Source: JAUPVL01 sp964512085 (GTDB lineage: Bacteria; Patescibacteriota; Saccharimonadia; CAILAD01; BJGX01). Taken from it: a stretch of 21,697 bases of DNA. Positions 15,028 through 20,638 of the stretch are shown piece after piece. The stretch lies in assembly GCA_964512085.1 (NCBI GenBank), contig CAZEIU010000012.1, positions 1-21,697 of the forward strand, written 5' to 3'. The notes beneath the pieces are model-generated. The model made no database searches, had not been told where the DNA came from, and was given only the letters and a program-made list of their open reading frames with translations. The position numbers were made by a program, and so were the translations under genes. Numbering within the stretch: the stretch's first letter is position 1; every line of letters begins with the position of its first letter.

Positions 15028-15855
15028 ATGCAGAATAGAAGGAGGGTGGTAAAAAACAGAACTAGTTTGAATTTTGGTTCAAACGAAGAAGCTAAAAGTA
15101 GGGCTATAAAGAAAGTAAAAAGAATTTCGCCTAAAAGTATTTTTAAGATTGTGTTCTATTCAGTATTAGTGCTTGTACTTTTTTATGCAGTCGTGGCCTC
15201 TAGTTTATTCAAAATCAAAAAAATTGAAATTACAGGCAACCAAACACTTAATAGTGAAGCCTTGCGTTCACAGGTACAGGCGGTAGTTGGTAGCTCGCTT
15301 CTAAATCAAAATATATTGTTTGTTTCAGGCAGTCAAATAAATAAGCAATTAAAAACAGATAATTACCAGATCGCTCAAGCTAAAATAGAAAGAATACCTT
15401 TTAATACCATAAAAGTGGTTATTACCGAACAAAAACCGAGCATACTTTGGCGCTCAGGTAATAAGGTTTCGGTTTTTACTCAAGATGGTAAAGCATACTC
15501 TGGCGAGCCAAACCAAACGTTGCTAAATAGTTTACCGACAGTAGAGGACACAACCAACTTGCCGGTAAAAGCAGGAGAGAAGATTGTCTCCGAACAGTTT
15601 GTTGCTTTTGTGGTAGATGCTTATGCTCAGTTACCTCAGCGTGGCGTAGAGGTCTCCAGTATGCAAATAGAAGAAACAACGACTGAACTTATAGTTGTAA
15701 CCAAGCAAGGCTATAAAATTCGATTTGATACTACCAGGCCATTATCAGAGCAACTAACTGACTTAACGGCTGTATTAGATTTATTAAAAAAACAAAACAA
15801 GAAGATAACACAATACATTGACCTTAGAATAAATTCTAAAGCATTCTATAAATAA
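15028..15855 (+). CDS. ftsQ: Cell division protein FtsQ/DivIB
   Basis: A 275-residue bitopic protein with a basic cytosolic N-terminus (1-38), one membrane helix (about 39-60) and a POTRA domain starting at FKIKKIEITGN (61-71), with PFNTIKVVITEQKPSILWR as its closing strand and start of the beta domain. FtsQ links FtsL/FtsB to the divisome. It is the last gene of the cluster, 3 nt after murG. Its last codons (KAFYK, stop) overlap the left edge of a candidate inserted element: the current TAA lies in the element's terminal repeat, and a second copy of the ftsQ 3' end (coding KAFY, stop) lies about 500 bp downstream. Confidence 0.9.
   Translation: MQNRRRVVKNRTSLNFGSNEEAKSRAIKKVKRISPKSIFKIVFYSVLVLVLFYAVVASSLFKIKKIEITGNQTLNSEALRSQVQAVVGSSLLNQNILFVSGSQINKQLKTDNYQIAQAKIERIPFNTIKVVITEQKPSILWRSGNKVSVFTQDGKAYSGEPNQTLLNSLPTVEDTTNLPVKAGEKIVSEQFVAFVVDAYAQLPQRGVEVSSMQIEETTTELIVVTKQGYKIRFDTTRPLSEQLTDLTAVLDLLKKQNKKITQYIDLRINSKAFYK
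15840..15851 (+). repeat. Left direct repeat (candidate target-site duplication)
   Basis: AGCATTCTATAA lies immediately left of the left terminal inverted repeat and encodes the last codons of ftsQ. It matches 10 of 12 positions in the copy at 16346-16357. Confidence 0.5.
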
Positions 15856-15868
15856 ACAAAAACCGAAC
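15852..15868 (+). repeat. Left 17-bp terminal inverted repeat
   Basis: ATAAACAAAAACCGAAC; contains the current ftsQ stop codon (15853-15855). Exact inverted match to 16329-16345. Confidence 0.75.
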
Positions 15869-16031
15869 ATACCTTTATATTGAAACACTCAAAGCCTTTT
15901 TAATAAATCTATATTTAAAACCAAAAAAACTAGAACTACGGCGGAATCTACGGGTGGAGGATAGTAAGTAAAAAATAGAGGAGTGACTAAAAAAGAGTAG
16001 TGATCTAAAAAATGAATAATGAAGAACGATA

Positions 16032-16069
16032 AAATGTAAATAAATGTCAAAATTTATAGCGAAATGTCA
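16032..16069 (+). repeat. AAATGTCA repeats on a 10-bp period
   Basis: AAATGTCA occurs at 16042-16049 and 16062-16069, exactly 20 bp apart, with a related AAATGTAA at 16032-16039, 10 bp before the first. All three fall on one helical face. A second pair, ATTTCACA, follows at 16086-16093 and 16108-16115. Such phasing suggests a protein-binding array; no protein is identified. Confidence 0.4.
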
Positions 16070-16124
16070 GAGTTACAACGACATTATTTCACAGATTAAA
16101 AAAAGAAATTTCACAAAATATCAT

Positions 16125-16133
16125 TGTGGATAA
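16125..16133 (-). promoter_or_regulatory. Perfect DnaA-box sequence
   Basis: The minus strand reads TTATCCACA, the consensus high-affinity DnaA box. It is the only perfect copy noticed in this interval. A one-mismatch copy (TTATCTACA, 16645-16653) overlaps the end of the next gene. A lone box may be chance, a DnaA-regulated site, or part of the element's own replication or maintenance. Confidence 0.35.
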
Positions 16134-16328
16134 CTTTTGCGACATAAAGTATCTTATTTTATAGATACGTAAAAGGTTGAGAACAGAGATAATAACTTTA
16201 AAACAAAGTAGTGTCACTTTGCTACTAATCCTACGTGTTTCGATCAAGTAATTCATATAATATATCTGTAACCATATATCATTATACGTTTTAAAAAAAC
16301 TAAAAAAATATCGGTTGACACCCTTTAA

Positions 16329-16345
16329 GTTCGGTTTTTGTTTAT
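16329..16345 (-). repeat. Right 17-bp terminal inverted repeat
   Basis: Exact reverse complement of 15852-15868; directly followed by the right direct repeat at 16346. Confidence 0.75.
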
Positions 16346-16357
16346 AGCATTTTATTA
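16346..16357 (+). repeat. Right direct repeat (candidate target-site duplication)
   Basis: AGCATTTTATTA matches 15840-15851 at 10 of 12 positions. In the ftsQ frame it reads GCA TTT TAT followed by TAA, a synonymous copy of the ftsQ 3' end with its own stop. Confidence 0.5.
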
Positions 16358-16619
16358 AATTAAGCTTAATAATAGAAACAAATTGAATTCCTTATAATTG
16401 CCGCCAACCTTTTTATTAAAAGAGTAGTAAGTAGCAAAGAAAATCAATACATACCAATATACCTAATTTTACTATTAAACTCTAAACATAGTCGTCAAAT
16501 ATACATTGTGCGACAAAGATACTATTATACTTCATATGATAACTAATACGTCTTTTAGCATAAGTATTTACTTCTATACTCTCAAAATATGTCATATGGC
16601 AATTTTGAGTAGTAAAATA
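16358..16619. other. AT-rich gene-free convergent interval
   Basis: No coding frame or recognisable RNA gene is seen. It holds a palindrome, ATTAAGCTTAAT (near 16360-16371), which with flanking bases forms a TTATTAA/TTAATAA stem that could be a weak ftsQ terminator. It also holds a strong hairpin CTCAAAAT/ATTTTGAG (16581-16609) with further inner pairing around an ATAT loop. The rest is low-complexity A/T sequence. Confidence 0.5.
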
Positions 16620-16637
16620 CCCGCTATTGCTAACGGG
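16611..16637 (-). terminator. Intrinsic terminator of the frameshifted membrane-protein gene
   Basis: Read on the minus strand, a CCCG/CGGG stem (16620-16637, extended by a TA/TA pair past one mismatch) is followed by TATTTTACT. It lies 11 nt after the stop that the unshifted frame would use (16649), supporting that stop as the ancestral gene end. The stronger AT-rich hairpin at 16581-16609 lies just beyond as a possible backup. Confidence 0.6.
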
Positions 16638-16648
16638 CTTAAAATTAT

Positions 16649-16788
16649 CTACAAACCTTCACAGTTATAACTTGGATTGAAAGTATTATAGGGGTATGGT
16701 GGAGGCTTGTATCCATAATTTTCGTCTGGTGAAGTATTCACTGAATAAGGTGCGCCAGGATTTGAATTTGGAGTAGTAGGCGGTGGTG
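16649..16788 (-). pseudogene. Displaced 3' reading frame of the membrane-protein gene
   Basis: After the 13-bp duplication the original frame continues in another phase as a Pro/Asn/Tyr-rich tail (TPPPTTPNSNPGAPYS, then GYKPPPYPYNTF) ending NCEGL and a TAG at 16649-16651. Removing one repeat unit joins it in frame to ANPMP of the upstream part, giving a 161-residue protein. The Pro-rich composition continues smoothly across the join and the TAG is followed at once by a terminator, so this is very likely the true C-terminus. Confidence 0.7.
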
Positions 16789-17147
16789 TAGGCATTGGGT
16801 TTAGGCATTGGGTTAGCTGGGGGCGCTGGTTCATCTACAAAAGTAGTCGGAGTAACTTCTAATGTTCTGTCAGGGTAAAGTCTGCAAGCAATAGCTCGCA
16901 GATACTCGGTCTGATCGCTCAAAATATCATTTTGGTTTTCGATAGTATGGCCATAATTCTGAGTAGCTTCAGTGTTGCTTTGGATATCCGAACTGATATC
17001 CCCCAACTTTTCTAGGATACTTACGCCAAAAACAAGAACATATACTACCAAAGAAATAAGCAGAAACATTGAGAAACCATTTAAACGTACATCTTGAATA
17101 GTGTGAGAATTACTTTCTACTTGTTCTTGTGTTTCTTCGTTATGCAT
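16686..17147 (-). CDS. Small membrane-anchored Pro-rich protein, frameshifted near its C-terminus
   Basis: From the ATG at 17147 this is a 153-residue protein in its present frame. A polar cytosolic N-terminus (1-22) is followed by one membrane helix (about 26-44), an acidic Asn/Gln/Ser-rich coiled-coil-like stretch (about 45-85), a cysteine at 88 (AIACRL), and a Pro-rich linker. After ANPMP a perfect 13-bp tandem duplication shifts the frame; the residues after it lose the Pro-rich character and end at 16686. The ATG is preferred over an upstream TTG at 17186, because a Shine-Dalgarno (gagagg) lies 5 nt before it and the predicted transcription start falls between the two. No family is recognised. 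It has its own promoter and terminator. Confidence 0.65.
   Translation of the reverse strand: MHNEETQEQVESNSHTIQDVRLNGFSMFLLISLVVYVLVFGVSILEKLGDISSDIQSNTEATQNYGHTIENQNDILSDQTEYLRAIACRLYPDRTLEVTPTTFVDEPAPPANPMPKPNAYTTAYYSKFKSWRTLFSEYFTRRKLWIQASTIPL
16789..16814 (+). repeat. Perfect 13-bp tandem duplication
   Basis: TAGGCATTGGGTT occurs twice without a gap (16789-16801 and 16802-16814) and does not extend further. Because 13 is not a multiple of three, it changes the frame of the minus-strand gene it sits in. Deleting one unit restores a continuous Pro-rich C-terminus. Confidence 0.9.
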
Positions 17148-17189
17148 CTCGGCCTCTCGACGATTGAGCAGGTGCAAATACTGCAAAAT

Positions 17190-17218
17190 ATATTACACTA
17201 AAATAGTATTAAAGTCAA
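17190..17218 (-). promoter_or_regulatory. Sigma-70-type promoter of the frameshifted membrane-protein gene
   Basis: On the minus strand TTGACT (17213-17218) and TAATAT (17190-17195) are exactly 17 bp apart. The start site would be near 17183, giving a leader of about 36 nt to the ATG at 17147. Confidence 0.7.
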
Positions 17219-17261
17219 TAGAGAAGATTGGTACTACCCTATCTATTTTGATCCATATATA

Positions 17262-17292
17262 TAAACAAAGAGCCCACACGAAATGTGTGAGC
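17262..17292 (-). terminator. Intrinsic terminator of the Cys-rich membrane-protein gene
   Basis: An 8-bp stem GCTCACAC/GTGTGGGC (one G-T pair, 5-nt loop, 17272-17292) is followed on the minus strand by TCTTTGTTTA. It lies 25 nt after the gene stop at 17317. Confidence 0.75.
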
Positions 17293-17316
17293 ATAAAAAA
17301 TAGAAATGACTTTATA

Positions 17317-17784
17317 TTAGTTTTGCGACTGAATCCTCAGGCAGTAGAACTCGTTGTGCTCCCCTTCTTTTGGAATGCAGACAAGGTTGGTATCAGAGTC
17401 GCCTCTAAAGACTGCAGTAACGTTGTAGTTAATGGAAGCCCAACAGTCGCCAATACCGATAAATACAGTGGTGTTATCAAAGTATTCAGAGCCGTTAACC
17501 ACATCAGGATCGTAACAGCTGAACTGATCGGGAGGTGCAACAGTTGGCGAAACGATGGTATCGGTTACCGGAGGCTGAGGCGGAGTTTCGGCTACTGTAG
17601 GCCTAGGCCTAGAAACGCAATCATTAGGGCTACATGCTGAACTTTGAGGCAATACTGTCGGTGGCTGAAGAATAATGCTATCAGAATTAAACTTCTCTAC
17701 TGTATTACGAATTACAACTCCGATAATAAAACCAAAAAAAATCCCAAATACAACAGCAACTGTAAATTCGAGCAACTTGCGCAT
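17317..17784 (-). CDS. Small membrane-anchored Cys-rich extracytoplasmic protein
   Basis: A 155-residue protein with a short basic N-terminus, one membrane helix or uncleaved signal (about 6-26), a Pro/Thr-rich linker (about 40-86), and a small C-terminal extracytoplasmic domain. It has six cysteines outside the membrane (51, 56, 90, 114, 136, 148), enough for three disulfides. No lipobox is evident. The ATG has a clear Shine-Dalgarno (aaagga). A consensus promoter and an intrinsic terminator make it a one-gene unit. It shares layout (anchor, Pro-rich linker, Cys) with the next minus-strand gene, though not obvious sequence identity. No family is recognised; a surface protein is inferred. Confidence 0.7.
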   Translation of the reverse strand: MRKLLEFTVAVVFGIFFGFIIGVVIRNTVEKFNSDSIILQPPTVLPQSSACSPNDCVSRPRPTVAETPPQPPVTDTIVSPTVAPPDQFSCYDPDVVNGSEYFDNTTVFIGIGDCWASINYNVTAVFRGDSDTNLVCIPKEGEHNEFYCLRIQSQN

Positions 17785-17828
17785 TTGTGGTCCTTTGCGT
17801 TTGGAGTGAATGGGTGCGAAACATGGTT

Positions 17829-17857
17829 ATAATAGCATAACTACTATAATATGTCAA
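17829..17857 (-). promoter_or_regulatory. Consensus promoter of the Cys-rich membrane-protein gene
   Basis: On the minus strand a perfect TTGACA (17852-17857) and TATTAT (17829-17834) are exactly 17 bp apart, with a start site near 17822 and a 38-nt leader. The -35 begins 3 bp after the stop of the ATPase gene. This is the best promoter match in the window, suggesting strong expression. Confidence 0.8.
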
Positions 17858-17860
17858 TAT

Positions 17861-20581
17861 TTATATTTTTGGTTTACCTTTTGGGTAAAATGGCTCGTTG
17901 TGACGTTTTTGACCACCGCCATTATTTTGATTGCTTTTATTGTTATCTCCTCTGTTGTCTCGGTTTCGGTTGTCTCCCCTATTCTGCCGATTACTACTAT
18001 CTCTATCTCCACCTCTTCTTACCATATCGCTATATTTTTTGGGCTCTGCTCCACTCACATGTAGCGTGCTAACAGGTTTGGCAGCTTGTTTGTCAGATGG
18101 TCTACTAGGCGATGTGTCATTGTTCGCATTTTGTTCTTGTGGGTTTTCTTGCATACCTGCCCATTTAGCTACATCGGCCTGTACTTCGGCAACTGGTCGT
18201 CCATATAACTTTTGGGAGTGAGCTACAATAGCGGGTGTAATATCGTGTGGTGGTTGAGGCATATATAAGGTTTTAGCCGAGAATGGCAAGCTTGTCTGGC
18301 CATCTATGCTCATACTCACATAAATATTTTGTTTATCTAAATTAACTAGATCAAGAGGCTCAAATACCGGCTCGAAATATTTCGATAAATAAGTAGCGTC
18401 CGCTGCACCTACTCTAAATGTAATCATACTACCGACATTACCAAATACGGCATTACTAACTTCCTCAGGCATCTGGGCAACGTATTGGTTGGCCATAGTA
18501 AGATACAACCCATATTTACGCGCCTCAGATAAAATAGTAGCAAAACTCTCGGTGGCAAAGTTTTGAAACTCATCAACATACAAATAAAACGGTCGTCGAT
18601 CGTCAATATTGGGTATATCAGCTCTTGTCATAGCTTCTAGTTGAATTTTGGTAATCATAAGAGCGCCAAGAATGCCGGCATTGTCTTCATTGATTTTACC
18701 TAAGCTTAAGTTAACAATTAAGATTTTACCTTCGTCCATTATTTTACGAATGTTAAATGAGCTTTTTGGTTGACCAATAACGTTACGCACCAAGGGGTTG
18801 GCAGTAAAGGCACCAACCTTGTTAAGTACCGGAGCCACGGCTTCTGAGGCAAATTTATCGTTCCAGCTGGCAAATTCATTTACCCAAAAAGCTTTCACTA
18901 CTGGGTCAGTAATATTGGCAATTATTCCTTTGCGGTAGTCTTTTTCACCTAGCATGCGAGTAATCCCCAGCAAAGTTGTATCGGGAGTTTCAAGAAGTGC
19001 TAATAAAGTAAATCTTAAGATATGTTCAAGCCGTGGACCCCAACTGTCGGCAAACATTTTTTTAAGTACTCCTACTATTTCAGAGGCAACATTATTGCGG
19101 CGATTTTCATCATGTACTTCCATAGGATTAAAAGCTATCGGGAAATCTTTGTCGGCTGGGTTGAAATATACTACGTCTTTTAATCGTGACTCGGGGATAA
19201 ACTTCATAATATCTTGGGCATAATCACCGTGCGGATCTACTACCGCAAATCCTTGGTCATGAAAAACATCAGATAACGTAAGAAGGTTGAGTAAAAATGA
19301 TTTACCAGCCCCAGACTTACCAATGATGTATAAATGACGTTTACGATCTTCACGTTTGATACCAAATTTTATGTTGGCGTGACGAAAAGTTGTAACCCCA
19401 AAGAGGCTTATATCTTTTGCTGGAGTATTTTCTACTGTAGGTAAATTACTAGGCGGTTGCCCAAGTTTAGTATTGGTATATGCTACTCCTGGTGTCTCCA
19501 CGCTAGTGTGCGGTAAGTGATACAAACTTGCAATTTCTTCTATGTTTAATACATAGCCTGAACCATCAAAAAGCCTAGATTGATAAGCCTTGAGAGCTTT
19601 TTCGCCGTTAGTCACCGACGTACCAGTAAAACCATTGAGGTTAATGGTATTAAACTGTTTAAACCCACCTACCATAGCCTGAAGACGTTGTTTGGCAGCA
19701 ACTTCGCTTGGGCCCATATATACAGCTCTAATTTTAACTGCATAACCTAGTTTTTGGGCTTTGGTTTCTATTGCGGTATTTACAGTGGTTTGCCCGGGGC
19801 TAAGTTCTTTTTTGCCCTCAGGTTTTTTATTGGCCGCATCAACACTCGGCGGTACGCTAAATGCTCTAAGTAGCCCAATAAATTTAGAGCCCAAGTTGTC
19901 AAATGGCCCTGGCTTTTTGCCATTAATAACTTCATTGATATAACCAAGGCTCTTTGTGTGCCAACTGTCGTCAACAGGCTCCATCAAGAACTGTATCCAT
20001 AGCTGTTCTTCAGCACTAAGTGAAGCTAGTACGGTAGTGAGCCCAGCCAACGGATCGACCTCAAAAGTTTGAAAAGTTCGAATCGGAAATATCTCGTCTT
20101 TGGTAAGAACTACTTCTGTAGCATAGACTTTTTCGGGGTCGATGTTATCGAGCTTACTGTAATCGTGCTCGACACTATTAATTTGTACAGTTGGGTATTG
20201 AGCGTAAATTTGAGAGGTCACAAAGTCTTTTAAATGGGTTGGTACCCATACATAGAAATGAATTACTTGATTGTGAGCCACAATTTCAAAACTAATGTGG
20301 TCTTGAATTTTACCTTCTTTTACCAGCTCGCCATCTGAGGCCAAAATGCCATGTAAGCTGGCAAACATTTGTTCGGCAGAAAGTTCTTTTTTTTCGTTGT
20401 CTTTAGGAACAACAATGTGTAATAGGGTGTGCTCTATGCTTTGTACGTATTCAGTTTTGCGATTGTTTTTCCATATCAAATAAATCAAGAAGGCGGCAAT
20501 AAGAGTCCACCCCCAAAACTGAAATAATATAGTGCCGATAATGGCAAAAATAGTAGAAATAAAATTAAAAACAGTTTCCAT
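17861..20581 (-). CDS. VirD4/TraG/HerA-like membrane ATPase with disordered basic tail
   Basis: A 906-residue protein. The N-terminal 36 residues are strongly hydrophobic (one or two membrane segments), followed by a long mixed domain (about 60-390) not recognised by eye. The ATPase core has Walker A GKSGAGKS (421-428), VVDPHGDYAQ (448-457), Walker B FYLYVDEFQNFA (665-676) and TMANQY (695-700) as a sensor-like segment. This matches the HerA/VirD4 superfamily of DNA-translocating coupling proteins. The tail from about 805 is polar, ending in an RGGDRD/NRGDNRNRD-type stretch (855-892). It lies 57 nt after the sigma/HARE gene. A role in DNA transfer, uptake or secretion is inferred; no relaxase or VirB components are visible. 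Confidence 0.85.
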   Translation of the reverse strand: METVFNFISTIFAIIGTILFQFWGWTLIAAFLIYLIWKNNRKTEYVQSIEHTLLHIVVPKDNEKKELSAEQMFASLHGILASDGELVKEGKIQDHISFEIVAHNQVIHFYVWVPTHLKDFVTSQIYAQYPTVQINSVEHDYSKLDNIDPEKVYATEVVLTKDEIFPIRTFQTFEVDPLAGLTTVLASLSAEEQLWIQFLMEPVDDSWHTKSLGYINEVINGKKPGPFDNLGSKFIGLLRAFSVPPSVDAANKKPEGKKELSPGQTTVNTAIETKAQKLGYAVKIRAVYMGPSEVAAKQRLQAMVGGFKQFNTINLNGFTGTSVTNGEKALKAYQSRLFDGSGYVLNIEEIASLYHLPHTSVETPGVAYTNTKLGQPPSNLPTVENTPAKDISLFGVTTFRHANIKFGIKREDRKRHLYIIGKSGAGKSFLLNLLTLSDVFHDQGFAVVDPHGDYAQDIMKFIPESRLKDVVYFNPADKDFPIAFNPMEVHDENRRNNVASEIVGVLKKMFADSWGPRLEHILRFTLLALLETPDTTLLGITRMLGEKDYRKGIIANITDPVVKAFWVNEFASWNDKFASEAVAPVLNKVGAFTANPLVRNVIGQPKSSFNIRKIMDEGKILIVNLSLGKINEDNAGILGALMITKIQLEAMTRADIPNIDDRRPFYLYVDEFQNFATESFATILSEARKYGLYLTMANQYVAQMPEEVSNAVFGNVGSMITFRVGAADATYLSKYFEPVFEPLDLVNLDKQNIYVSMSIDGQTSLPFSAKTLYMPQPPHDITPAIVAHSQKLYGRPVAEVQADVAKWAGMQENPQEQNANNDTSPSRPSDKQAAKPVSTLHVSGAEPKKYSDMVRRGGDRDSSNRQNRGDNRNRDNRGDNNKSNQNNGGGQKRHNEPFYPKGKPKI

Positions 20582-20638
20582 ATATTGTTGTCAAGCTGAC
20601 TTAAGAGATGTTAATAAATACAAATTAATTTACAGACT

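Larger units (their letters stand above)
15852..16345. mobile_element. Candidate MITE-like element inserted at the 3' end of ftsQ
   Basis: This 494-bp AT-rich segment is bounded by a perfect 17-bp inverted repeat: ATAAACAAAAACCGAAC at 15852-15868 and its exact complement at 16329-16345. Directly outside both ends lies an imperfect 12-bp direct repeat (15840-15851 and 16346-16357, 10/12), the layout of a target-site duplication. In the right copy the ftsQ frame reads KAFY followed by TAA, so removing the segment restores a natural ftsQ stop. No ORF of note lies inside. The interior holds a perfect DnaA-box sequence, AAATGTCA repeats on a 10-bp period, and a small hairpin (GTATCT/AGATAC, 16148-16167). 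No transposase is present, so it would be non-autonomous. An integrated or regulatory element of another kind is possible. Confidence 0.5.

Noticed and set aside
16251..16278. dif-like recombination site
   Set aside because: The left half resembles a Xer arm (ATTCATATAA region), but the right arm does not match at proper spacing; AT-rich sequence gives such half-matches by chance.
16315..16348. Outward promoter at the right end of the candidate element (TTGACA)
   Set aside because: The nearest -10-like hexamer (TATAGC) is 22 bp away, too far, and no rightward gene follows.
15856..16648. Replication origin in the AT-rich gap
   Set aside because: Only one perfect DnaA box is seen, no dnaA or dnaN is nearby, and genes on both sides point toward the gap, the opposite of the usual origin layout.
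17148..17186. Upstream TTG start for the frameshifted membrane-protein gene
   Set aside because: It lies upstream of the predicted transcription start (about 17183), and the ATG at 17147 has a proper Shine-Dalgarno.
17164..17640. Plus-strand 158-codon ORF
   Set aside because: It is antisense to the Cys-rich membrane-protein gene, which has promoter, Shine-Dalgarno, membrane anchor and terminator; the plus-strand product has no recognisable feature.
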